Origin: GCA-2720975 sp964467985
GTDB taxonomy: Bacteria > Planctomycetota > UBA1135 > GCA-002686595
Reading direction: 5' to 3'
Length of the DNA: 64,000 nucleotides
Assembly (NCBI GenBank): GCA_964467985.1
Contig: CAYXTP010000006.1
Span: forward strand, 1-64,000
Made by a program: the position numbers and the translations under genes. The notes beneath the pieces were generated by a model. The model had not been told where the DNA came from. It saw only the letters and a list, made by a program, of their open reading frames with translations, and searched no databases. Positions 53,159-61,189 of this stretch are shown here, piece after piece. Every line of letters begins with the position of its first letter. The first letter of the stretch is position 1.

Positions 53159-54378
53159 GCCTGTTTGCCTCCATCGCCGACCTCATCGAACCAGGCCTTC
53201 AGAATGATGGCCTGCTTCTTGGCATCGAAGCTCTCCTCCGCATGGGCTCGTCCGCGCTTGGCGAATTGCGCCCGCAGTTGCGCGTCGTCGAGCAAGCGTA
53301 CTAGAGCCTGAGCCGTCCCCTGCACATCCCCCTGCTCAACGATGATCCCCGCTTCACCCTGGTCGAGGATCTCGGGGATCCCAGAGACGGTCGTAGAGAT
53401 GCAGGGCAAGCCCCCACTGATCGACTCGAGCAATACGGTGGGGAGTGCGTCCTTGTTCCCGTCTGTGTCCACCACGCACGGCAGACAGTGGACCGTCGCG
53501 CGTGCCATCAGGGCCTGCACGAAGGCCTGATTCTGGGCGCCGGTTAGCGTGACGTAGTCACCGAGGTCCAATTCGACAATCAGGGCTGCCAAGGCCTCCG
53601 CCTCGGTTCCGGTGCCGACAATCGTGGTCTGCACGACGCGCCCTTCTTCGCGCATCAAGGCCAGCGCCCGCAGCAGTACTTCGAACCCCTTCTTGGGCAC
53701 GAGCCGACCCACGCCAATCACGTGATCCTCATCGCGGCCAGAGTCCGTCCACTCGAAGAGCTCGAGGTCAATGCCGTTGTAGAGCCGGCGCACACGCTTG
53801 GCCGCGGCCTCCGTAAGGATGTTGTTCAGGTGCACGACGTTGGCGTCACACACCGTCACCGTGAACTCCGACCCTTCAATCATGCGTGACAGGAGGCCGG
53901 AGTGGACTGCAGAGCGATAGATGTCCTTCGCGTGAGCCGTGATGCTGTAGGTCGGGCCACCGAGTTCTCTGACCAGCATGGCAACGTAGGCCGAGTCCGT
54001 TGCGAAATGCACATGAATGTGATCCACGCCCAATTCAGCGGCGCGCCGGCGGACGTAAAGGGCCTCCGTGATCACCTTGTGCAGCCGTGGGTGGTCGTAC
54101 TGCAGCACATCCCTGACCACGCTGGCAAAGTGATCCAGCGAAACGCTGTTCAGATCCTCGTGCAGGAACAACTCACGCCAAGGATCGGATCCCGATGCCG
54201 AAGGAACGAGTTCCACCTGGGCCTTGAGCTGTGAGAACTGAGGGTGTCGCGGCTCATCATCCACCTCGCGCCTCGCAAAGACGTGGACGGGAGTCCCCAG
54301 TTCCTCTTGACGCAGGATTTCATTGAGCACAAATGTCTCAGAGAGGCGTGGGAACTTCTTGAGTAGATAGGCGATCAT
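53155..54378 (-). CDS. GT4-family glycosyltransferase (colanic-acid/WcaL-like)
   Basis: 407 residues, ATG at 54378. The start MIAYLLKKFPRLSETFVLNEI is the common N-terminus of exopolysaccharide GT4 enzymes such as WcaL/AmsK. Then SITAHAKDIY, VGRLVPKKGFEVLLRALALM and LLESISGGLPCISTTVSGIPE (the E-x7-E donor site). It is the first gene of the minus-strand block and so the one whose leader lies downstream of the sigma-54 promoter match. Likely adds a sugar to a lipid-linked or surface glycan. Confidence 0.9.
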   Translation of the reverse strand: MIAYLLKKFPRLSETFVLNEILRQEELGTPVHVFARREVDDEPRHPQFSQLKAQVELVPSASGSDPWRELFLHEDLNSVSLDHFASVVRDVLQYDHPRLHKVITEALYVRRRAAELGVDHIHVHFATDSAYVAMLVRELGGPTYSITAHAKDIYRSAVHSGLLSRMIEGSEFTVTVCDANVVHLNNILTEAAAKRVRRLYNGIDLELFEWTDSGRDEDHVIGVGRLVPKKGFEVLLRALALMREEGRVVQTTIVGTGTEAEALAALIVELDLGDYVTLTGAQNQAFVQALMARATVHCLPCVVDTDGNKDALPTVLLESISGGLPCISTTVSGIPEILDQGEAGIIVEQGDVQGTAQALVRLLDDAQLRAQFAKRGRAHAEESFDAKKQAIILKAWFDEVGDGGKQA

Positions 54379-54702
54379 GAACCAGCTGAGTGGGGCGAAG
54401 GGAGAATCGGAGGCGGGGTCAAGGGCATCAGACTCTCACGCAGGGAAGGGATCAACACAAACAGGGCGCAGGGGCCGTGCCCGAGCCCAATGGAGTCCTG
54501 TCTAGGCGGCACGAGCACCCGCTGGGGCTGCTCCGATAGGAACCCGGATTCAAGTGAGGCGCGCCTCCCAAGGGGTGTGCAAGAGGGCGGGCGGGACGTG
54601 TTGTCATGGGATAGGTCACTTCGGCTCTGTCGGGCTCCATGGAAGACTACGCCCAAATGCGTAGCCTCGAACAGAGGGCATGACCTCGCGTTGTGCATGC
54701 CG
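54379..54702 (-). other. Possible long 5' leader of the glycan operon
   Basis: If the minus-strand sigma-54 promoter is used, transcription would start near 54703 and leave about 325 nt before the first ATG. I see no good gene here: short open frames on both strands have no ribosome binding site or family resemblance. No known riboswitch fold was recognised. Confidence 0.4.
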
Positions 54703-54714
54703 GCCCAAGCCATG

Positions 54715-54728
54715 GCAAGTGCCGTGCC
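54715..54728 (-). promoter_or_regulatory. Sigma-54 promoter match for the glycan operon
   Basis: The minus strand reads GGCACGGCACTTGC, with GG and GC separated by exactly 10 nt; it agrees with the sigma-54 consensus TGGCACG-N4-TTGC except that the first T is G. The expected start of transcription is about 12 nt past the GC, near 54703. An NtrC-type activator is encoded at the end of the same operon, which supports use of this site. Confidence 0.75.
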
Positions 54729-54844
54729 CCCGTCGGCTCAAACCACGGGGTCTTCGGCACAGGCTGTCGAACGGGCCCGTACCACAAGATCTTAGTTGGG
54801 ATCTCACCTTGAGCTTGGCGGCCGATCCAGCACGCCGCTCTATT

Positions 54845-54877
54845 GTCGGAAAAATGGTCCGACTGTGTCGGTAAAAT
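54845..54877. promoter_or_regulatory. Direct/inverted repeats, candidate activator binding site (UAS)
   Basis: GTCGGAAAAATG begins at 54845 and GTCGGTAAAATG at 54867; they differ at one base and lie 22 bp apart, two helical turns. The first copy also starts an inverted repeat GTCGGA-N7-TCCGAC (54845-54863). The element lies about 120-150 bp upstream of each of the two divergent sigma-54 promoter matches, the usual distance for an activator site. Another small inverted repeat (AGATC/GATCT, 54787-54804) is nearby. Confidence 0.6.
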
Positions 54878-55013
54878 GAACTGGCTGAGGATGGAGTTCG
54901 TGCGCACATTCCCAATTTGGGGGAACCTGGTACGCGAGCCTCCCATCCACTGATGAATGCCCCACTGCGCCTATCCCGCAATCGGGGTCAGTGAAGTAGA
55001 TTTGTACTCGGGC

Positions 55014-55029
55014 TGGCAGTGTTCTTGCT
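55014..55029 (+). promoter_or_regulatory. Sigma-54 promoter match for the exported-protein pair
   Basis: TGGCAGTGTTCTTGCT keeps the invariant GG and GC 10 nt apart and matches TGGCA at -24 and TTGCT at -12. The transcription start would fall near 55040, about 40 nt before the ATG at 55081. It points away from the minus-strand match. Confidence 0.68.
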
Positions 55030-55080
55030 TTGTCTGTTCAGCCCGCGTTCTGCCGTATCGCACCCGATTCCTCTATCGCC

Positions 55081-56634
55081 ATGAAAGCCAGTTCTGTCAG
55101 CATCCTCATCTCTCTCACCCTCGCCTCAGCCCAGGCCGCGCGGGCCGACCTGTTGCAGGGGCGACTCATCGATCGCTTCGGCGTGGGTATTGCTGGCGCA
55201 AACATCGACGCCATTGATGACCAGGGCAACCAGGTCTTGCTCGCCAATGATGGGACTGCAGGCGATGGCACTTTCTCAGTGACGATTGATCCGGGCACGT
55301 ACACGATCATCTTCAATCCGCCCCCGCCTCCAGCGAGTACCTATGTGGCCGTGGCCTTGAAGAACGTCGTCGTGTCGGGCGTCAAGAACCTGGGTGACGT
55401 GAGCATGGCAGACGGCGTGTTTGTCTCGGGCCGGGTCACGACCCTGGGGGGGACGCCCGTAGAGAATGTGGACATTGACATTCTCGACGGCCAGGGGGCG
55501 CCAACATTCCTCAAGGGGGACAAGACCGACTTCGACGGCAATTACACGGTCACAGCACCCAAGGGCAAGATCGAGTTGCGCTTGGATCCCGCCAACGCCT
55601 CCATACAGGTTCTGGCACCCCTCAACTTCAACAAGTTGGCTTTCCAAGACAAATTCCTGGGGACCGTTGCCCTACCACCCGGGTTCACGGTCACTGGGGT
55701 CATCCGCGACTCTGGCTTGAACGCGGTTGTCGGCGCAGACCTGGATACCAAGGACACACTGACGGGCAGAAAGCTCTACACACCGGGAGACAACACGGAC
55801 AACAACGGGTTCGTGGACTTCATCGTTCCGGCGGGAATTTATGACATCGAAGTCGGGCCGCAACTCTCAGACCGACTTGTCACCAAACGTATCCTCGCCC
55901 TTCCGATCAACAGTGACACCACCTTGGGCATCGTTACTCTTGAGGCCGGAGTCCTGCTGTCTGGGCAGGTACGCTCTGCGGGAGTAGGCATCTTCGGGTT
56001 CGATCTCGACTTGCGTGATTCCGCGACACAGCTCTCTGTGCCCACGACGGACGACAACACGGATGCCTCCGGCAACTACGCCGTCATCGTTCCCACCGGC
56101 ACGCTGGATCTGATCTACACGCCCATGTACTCCATCCCCTACAGCTCGGTCGTGATACCCAACGAGACGATCACGAGCGACTTGGTTCGGGATGTCTTCC
56201 CCGCAGACTGTGAGTGCTTCACCGTGAGCGGCACGGGTGTCCGGGGTACGGGGGGCTTGCTTCCAAGATTGGTCGCCAGTGGCGGCTACCTGCGCACAGG
56301 CAACCCCGGCTTGAGGCTTCGGATCCGCAACGCCCGCGGGGGTGCATTGGGTATGATCCTTGTCGGTGTCCAAACCGACTTGGGCGGCTCGACCTTTGGT
56401 GGCCCCCGTCAATCAGTGGGCGGTATCGGACGGCTCATCGTTCCGGTTCTGCCATTCCAGCTCAGCGGTGCCACCGGCGTTGCTGGAGAAGGCGCCGGCA
56501 AGCTCGAGTTCGCGCTCCCGAACGATCCCGCAATCGCTGGCCTGACCATCATTTCTCAGGGCTTCGTTCGCGACCCGCAAGCCGCGGGCGGAACGGCCAT
56601 GACTCGTCCCCTAATCGGAGTCGCTTGTGATTGA
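55081..56634 (+). CDS. Exported protein with carboxypeptidase-regulatory-like repeats
   Basis: 517 residues from ATG at 55081 (MKASSVSILISLTLASAQAARA), a signal peptide. The frame is open 17 codons earlier but that lies over the promoter region. About four beta-sandwich units of the CarboxypepD_reg/SpaA type follow, recognisable by repeats such as LLQGRLIDRFGVGIAGANI, FVSGRVTTLGGTPVENVDI, FTVTGVIRDSGLNAVVGADL and LLSGQVRSAGVGIFGFDLDL. A C-terminal domain (from SGTGVRGTGGLLPRL to FALPNDPAIAGLTIISQGFV) resembles a C-terminal beta domain I associate with exported proteins of this lineage. Function unknown; a surface or matrix protein is likely. Confidence 0.78.
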   Translation: MKASSVSILISLTLASAQAARADLLQGRLIDRFGVGIAGANIDAIDDQGNQVLLANDGTAGDGTFSVTIDPGTYTIIFNPPPPPASTYVAVALKNVVVSGVKNLGDVSMADGVFVSGRVTTLGGTPVENVDIDILDGQGAPTFLKGDKTDFDGNYTVTAPKGKIELRLDPANASIQVLAPLNFNKLAFQDKFLGTVALPPGFTVTGVIRDSGLNAVVGADLDTKDTLTGRKLYTPGDNTDNNGFVDFIVPAGIYDIEVGPQLSDRLVTKRILALPINSDTTLGIVTLEAGVLLSGQVRSAGVGIFGFDLDLRDSATQLSVPTTDDNTDASGNYAVIVPTGTLDLIYTPMYSIPYSSVVIPNETITSDLVRDVFPADCECFTVSGTGVRGTGGLLPRLVASGGYLRTGNPGLRLRIRNARGGALGMILVGVQTDLGGSTFGGPRQSVGGIGRLIVPVLPFQLSGATGVAGEGAGKLEFALPNDPAIAGLTIISQGFVRDPQAAGGTAMTRPLIGVACD

Positions 56635-56635
56635 C

Positions 56636-58921
56636 ATGAAGAAGGCCCCTGGCCTGCTCGCTCTCTTCTGCTTCATTTCCGCATGTACGACGTCAGCCCC
56701 CTCGGGAGGAGGGGGAGGAGGAGGCACCGGAGGCACCGGTTCCTTCGGAGGACAGGGAGTCCACCCGTCCATAGGCTTGATCGCCGCAGCCCCGTCAAAG
56801 GACTCGGCCCTCGTCCAATGGCAAGCCGAACAACTGGGGGCGACCCCACCGGACATCGCGCTCTTTGTCGGCACCGACCCCGCCACCCTCTTCAGTGGGA
56901 CGCCGATTCCCGTTTCTGTCGCGCTGGGCCAGCACATGCTGACCGGGCTGACCGAGAATGTGCTGCACCATGTGGGTTTGGGCGTGGAGGTCACGACAGG
57001 GGTCTACCGCAGAGTGGGACCGGTCTTGCTCGCGCGCCCCGACCAGGTGGTTTATGCCAACGTCAACACCCCGGCGGCACCAGCTGACCAGGACGGACTC
57101 ACACCGGCCACTGCATTCGCCGACCCGTTCCTGGCCATGCTGACCGCCCTGGCCTTTGGCGGGGGGAACGTTTGGATAGCAGAAGGCGACTACCCGAATG
57201 TCTCCGTCTCTCCTTTTGAAGGCGTGGACATGTTTGGTGGATTTGAGGCCAGCTTCAATCTGAGCGCACGCAACACCTTGACCCAGGAAACTCGCTTCCT
57301 CGGCCTGGCTAATGCCGACGTCCTGACGTTCGGGCAGAGCCTTCCCCCGCTGGTCCCCATCGTCGTGGATGGCATCACAATCGAAGGCGTCGGTGGCGTC
57401 GAGAACGGTGCCTTGATCGACACGCACCCCGCAGAGTTGCGTGGGGTCACGATGAACGACTGCGGCCGGGGCGTGAAGATGCGGTCCTCCGAGGATGCCG
57501 ACCCGGCGCTGGTCAACATCATCAACTGCGAGTTCAACCGCAGCCGAGTTGAAGGTCTCTCCGTCATCGGAGCGTTTGACCTCTATGCCTTCGGTAGCGA
57601 CTTCATCGAGAGCGCGAACGAGGGCCTCGACACGGGCCCCATGATCGCTCCCGGGTTCGAGATCATCGACATCACCCTCGTCGATTGCACATTCCGGGAC
57701 AATGGTGCGGAAGGCGTCGACTTCACGCTGGCCGCCCCGGCCGTGCCCACGGGCCAGAGTGGCTCATTCGACATCTTGATCGAAGACTGCGACTTCGTCG
57801 GCAACGGACAGTCTGGTTTATTCGTGGACATCGACTTTGAAGTCGAGCCGACGTGGGAGGCCGATACGATCGTGCGCGGGTGCTACGCGGCCGCCAACCG
57901 AGGGGCAGGGGTGCAGTTAGATCTGGATTCACAATCCACGACGCTCCTGCAGCGCTGCTTGCTCAGTGGCAATCGCGGCGATGGGGTGAGTACCACTTCG
58001 GAGTCTTACCAGGGCATGCTGACCATCTCGTCGTGCGCTCTCATGGGAAACCTGGGCTATGGGGCACAGGCCTCCCTAGGTAATTTCGCCATGTTTCTCA
58101 GCCACTGCGTGGTGGCGGGCAACCAACTCGGTGGTGTCCGCCAGAGAGTCGTTCAAGGCGCGGTGGCTTCCTCTGCGGCCCATCTGCAGGCCACGGCGTG
58201 GCAAGGGGTCCAATCCCACTTCAGCTTGGACCTGGATGGCTCTACCCAGCCCTTCGTGAACGCTCCGACCCAGTACTTGAGGGTCACGTCCATGGCTGGA
58301 GCCAAGGTCAATACCGCGACTCAACCCGACTTCGGAATCGGCACGACATGTGAACTCGCGGACGACGGAACGATATACCAGGCCACCTCAGTGGGTGTGA
58401 GTGATGTATTCCTCTCTCCGCAGCCCACGGCCCTTCCTGTTCCAACGCTCTTGGCCGCCTTCGAGGGCAGTTCGAGTGTTGTTGAAGACTTGCAGCCCTC
58501 GGGCACATCGCCCCTAATCGATGCGGCCATGCCCTTCCCCGGTTTTCCCGCCGAAGACTGTGGCCCGTTCGGCCCCCCCCTCGGCGGTGCGCCAGGTTCC
58601 GACGACCTCGTCTCGCAGCGCCTGTTCTTCCTCTCGAGAACTCGCCCGGCCCGGGCCGCCAACCTGGGCACCAATCAGGAGTTTGCCCTGGAGTTCCGAG
58701 GTGGACTACCCGCAATCGGAATCGCAGCCGGCGCCCTGCGCGTCACCCAAGGAATGGGCGGACCCGACGTTCCGGTGTTCCCCTATGTGACGGCTGGCGA
58801 AGTACGCGTACCGGCTCCGGCAGGCGGTTGGAAAGCGGGCATGATCCTGGAACTGCACCACCGCCTGCAGTCCACCAGCGGCGATTCCCTAGCAGCGCCC
58901 TTGGCCTTGCCCCTGCTCTAG
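56636..58921 (+). CDS. Lipoprotein with right-handed parallel beta-helix
   Basis: 761 residues from ATG at 56636, one base after the previous stop (TGACATG); a GTG at 56627 is also in frame. MKKAPGLLALFCFISAC gives a lipobox with Cys17, then a Gly-rich linker. Residues about 150-560 show the short repeats of a parallel beta-helix (ITIEGVGGVENGALI, IINCEFNRSRVEGLSVIG, ILIEDCDFVGNGQSGLFV, LLQRCLLSGNRGDGVS). Beta-helix proteins include polysaccharide lyases and the alginate epimerase AlgG, but also many binding proteins; I see no catalytic motif I would trust. The pairing with an AlgE-like exporter makes a glycan-active role worth testing. Confidence 0.72.
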   Translation: MKKAPGLLALFCFISACTTSAPSGGGGGGGTGGTGSFGGQGVHPSIGLIAAAPSKDSALVQWQAEQLGATPPDIALFVGTDPATLFSGTPIPVSVALGQHMLTGLTENVLHHVGLGVEVTTGVYRRVGPVLLARPDQVVYANVNTPAAPADQDGLTPATAFADPFLAMLTALAFGGGNVWIAEGDYPNVSVSPFEGVDMFGGFEASFNLSARNTLTQETRFLGLANADVLTFGQSLPPLVPIVVDGITIEGVGGVENGALIDTHPAELRGVTMNDCGRGVKMRSSEDADPALVNIINCEFNRSRVEGLSVIGAFDLYAFGSDFIESANEGLDTGPMIAPGFEIIDITLVDCTFRDNGAEGVDFTLAAPAVPTGQSGSFDILIEDCDFVGNGQSGLFVDIDFEVEPTWEADTIVRGCYAAANRGAGVQLDLDSQSTTLLQRCLLSGNRGDGVSTTSESYQGMLTISSCALMGNLGYGAQASLGNFAMFLSHCVVAGNQLGGVRQRVVQGAVASSAAHLQATAWQGVQSHFSLDLDGSTQPFVNAPTQYLRVTSMAGAKVNTATQPDFGIGTTCELADDGTIYQATSVGVSDVFLSPQPTALPVPTLLAAFEGSSSVVEDLQPSGTSPLIDAAMPFPGFPAEDCGPFGPPLGGAPGSDDLVSQRLFFLSRTRPARAANLGTNQEFALEFRGGLPAIGIAAGALRVTQGMGGPDVPVFPYVTAGEVRVPAPAGGWKAGMILELHHRLQSTSGDSLAAPLALPLL

Positions 58922-58937
58922 GGGCCGAGGGCTCAGA

Positions 58938-59588
58938 TCAGTCGAGCTCGTCCGAAGTCGAATCACTAGCCGTCTCGAAGATGAGTTCGGGTGATCCCTC
59001 TTCCAGGGGGCCTTCGCCAGGTCGACGCAAGCCCGCCTCGCGGTGCAACTTGCTGACGTAGGCCTCAACCGTGTCGTCTCGACCGGGTTCGATTCCGAAC
59101 AGCTCGCCGAGCTCGCGGGCCGTTCTCGGCTCACTCTCGAGATCTCGCGGGGCTTGGTTGAAGTACTCGCGCACGTAGCGCCGGAACGCGACGAGCGACC
59201 ACCACCATCCGCCGAAGAGCAGGCTGACGACGACGATCACGACCAGTCCGACCCATGCCACGGAGAGGGGCGCCTCCCCAGGCGCGGCCGCCTGGAAATG
59301 GCCGACGAGTTGAAGGCCAAAACCGGCCATCAAGAAACCAAAACCGAGGGTCGTCTGAACTCGGTTGTACACGTACTCGCGAACGGACTGCAGACGTCCT
59401 GTGCTACGGCCAAAGTAGCGAGCCACCAGCCGACGCGGGTGCTCGAAGAGAGTGGCGTTCGCGATCAGAAACGCTCCCACCACGGCTAGCACCAGGCCCA
59501 AGACGGACCAGTCCGGAAGACCTAGGAGCGCGTCTTCGAATGGGAAACCCACACTCAATCCTGGGGTGCCGACAGCTGCTATGAACAT
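58938..59588 (-). CDS. Membrane protein of unknown function
   Basis: 216 residues from ATG at 59588 (MFIAAVGTPGLSVG); the longer frame begins with a TTG. Three or four membrane helices (VLGLVLAVVGAFLIANATLF, TLGFGFLMAGFGLQLVG, VAWVGLVVIVVVSLLFGGWW) are followed by an acidic cytoplasmic tail with YVREYFNQAP and EAYVSKLHREAGL. No family recognised. It converges with the beta-helix gene. Confidence 0.68.
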   Translation of the reverse strand: MFIAAVGTPGLSVGFPFEDALLGLPDWSVLGLVLAVVGAFLIANATLFEHPRRLVARYFGRSTGRLQSVREYVYNRVQTTLGFGFLMAGFGLQLVGHFQAAAPGEAPLSVAWVGLVVIVVVSLLFGGWWWSLVAFRRYVREYFNQAPRDLESEPRTARELGELFGIEPGRDDTVEAYVSKLHREAGLRRPGEGPLEEGSPELIFETASDSTSDELD

Positions 59589-59709
59589 GACCGAAACCGT
59601 AGACCTTCGCCGAATGCGACGCAACCCGCCCGGGCAGGGCTAGCGAACCGAAAGGACAGGAGCCCCTCCCCGTGGACCTGCGGCCCACTCTGGGGCACAC
59701 TTCCGCCCC

Positions 59710-60057
59710 ATGGCGCGACGCCCCATCGAAGAACTCGTTGACCTGGACGCTCTCTCTGAAGGGGGCCGGGTAGCCAGTCCGCGGCGCATCCGCGAGGCCC
59801 TGCCCCCGGGTTGGGTGCTGGACGAGGACGGTCAGAGCGCCAGGCGCGATCTCCGAATCCTGGCTCGCGAAGGATGGGTCCTCGCTCTGGGTCTGGTGCT
59901 CTTCGGCGGCGCGGCGATCCTCTTGTTCATGGAGACTCTGCCCAAAGGCTGGCGAGGCTTCGGGCGCGCAGCGACCATGATTGGACTGGTCCTGCTGGCC
60001 GGAGGAATCGTCGGCCCGCTCGTGACCCGTGCGCTCAATCGGCGGGCTGGACGCTAG
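59710..60057 (+). CDS. Small membrane protein of unknown function
   Basis: 115 residues from ATG at 59710. A basic N-terminal region of about 50 residues is followed by two membrane helices (WVLALGLVLFGGAAILLFM and AATMIGLVLLAGGIVGPLV) and a basic end. It is divergent from the previous membrane protein gene and precedes the aldo/keto reductase by 56 nt. No domain recognised. Confidence 0.65.
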   Translation: MARRPIEELVDLDALSEGGRVASPRRIREALPPGWVLDEDGQSARRDLRILAREGWVLALGLVLFGGAAILLFMETLPKGWRGFGRAATMIGLVLLAGGIVGPLVTRALNRRAGR

Positions 60058-60113
60058 GCACAAGACGTTAGACTGGCCGTCCCTGTCGCTCCTCTTCCCC
60101 CCACATCCACACG

Positions 60114-61103
60114 ATGCAATACCGACGCCTAGGAAAATCCGGTCTTCAAGTCAGCGCCCTGTCCTTTGGATCGTGGGTCACGTTCGCGAACCAAGTGGGC
60201 GACGACGCGGCCGCTCACATGTTGGCCATGGCCTATGACGCCGGCGTGAATTTCTTCGACAACGCCGAGGTGTACGCAGCCGGCGAGTCGGAACGGATCA
60301 TGGGGCGAGCACTGAAGAAACTGGGCTGGGGCCGTGACACCTACTGCGTGTCGTCCAAGGTCTACTGGGGCGGCGATCTGCCCACCCAGCGAGGTCTGTC
60401 GCGCAAGCACGTAACGGACGCCTGCCACGCCGCTCTCGCGAGGCTGCAGGTCGATTACCTGGACCTTTACTACTGTCACCGTCCTGACCTGCAGACGCCG
60501 ATCGAGGAAACCGTACGGGCCATGCACGACCTGGTGGCGCAGGGCAAGATTCTGTACTGGGGTACGTCCGAGTGGAACGCGGACCAGATCACAGAAGCCC
60601 ATGGTTGCGCGCGGGCCTTGAACCTGACCCCGCCCACCATGGAACAGCCGCAGTACAACATGTTCGTGCGCGACAAGGTCGAACGCGACTACCTGCGTCT
60701 GTATGACGGCCCCGGACTGGGCACGACGATTTGGTCGCCGCTGGCTTCGGGCATCCTGACGGGCAAGTACACGGATGGGATTCCCGCCGATTCGCGCATG
60801 GCTCTCGAGCAATACAAATTCTTGCGTGAGGGTCTGGAATCCGAAGAGGGGCAGACCAAGGTGGCCAAGGCCCAGAAGCTGGCTGCCATCGCAGCCGGGT
60901 TGAACTGTTCCCTAGCCCAGCTGGCCATCGCGTGGTGCCTGACCAACTCGAAGGTGAGCACGGTCATCCTGGGCGCATCGCGCGCCTCGCAACTGACTGA
61001 AAACCTCGAGGCCCTCGATGTCCTTGAGCGCCTCGACTCTGGGGTGCTGGAGAGCATCGAGGAGATCCTCGACAACAAGCCGCGGCCGCCCGCTGAGTTC
61101 TAG
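60114..61103 (+). CDS. Aldo/keto reductase (AKR6/Kv-beta-like)
   Basis: 329 residues with MQYRRLGKSGLQVSALSFG at the start. Catalytic tetrad Asp49 and Tyr54 (FFDNAEVYAAGESE), Lys82 (VSSKVYW) and His122 (YYCHRPD) are all present. The NADPH site has WSPLASGILTGKY and VILGASRASQLTEN. It belongs to the group of voltage-gated potassium channel beta-subunit-like reductases (YghZ-type in bacteria), which reduce aldehydes. No neighbour reveals a substrate. Confidence 0.94.
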   Translation: MQYRRLGKSGLQVSALSFGSWVTFANQVGDDAAAHMLAMAYDAGVNFFDNAEVYAAGESERIMGRALKKLGWGRDTYCVSSKVYWGGDLPTQRGLSRKHVTDACHAALARLQVDYLDLYYCHRPDLQTPIEETVRAMHDLVAQGKILYWGTSEWNADQITEAHGCARALNLTPPTMEQPQYNMFVRDKVERDYLRLYDGPGLGTTIWSPLASGILTGKYTDGIPADSRMALEQYKFLREGLESEEGQTKVAKAQKLAAIAAGLNCSLAQLAIAWCLTNSKVSTVILGASRASQLTENLEALDVLERLDSGVLESIEEILDNKPRPPAEF

Positions 61104-61189
61104 CCGGGCCAATCGACCCATCCGGCTTGGGCGAGGGTCTTTCCAAGCACACACACAGGGTCTGCCAGTCTCACCCTAGACTCGGGGTC

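Noticed and set aside
54375..54713. 112-residue minus-strand frame before the first glycosyltransferase
   Set aside because: Its ATG lies upstream of the expected transcription start of the sigma-54 site, it has no ribosome binding site and the product resembles nothing.
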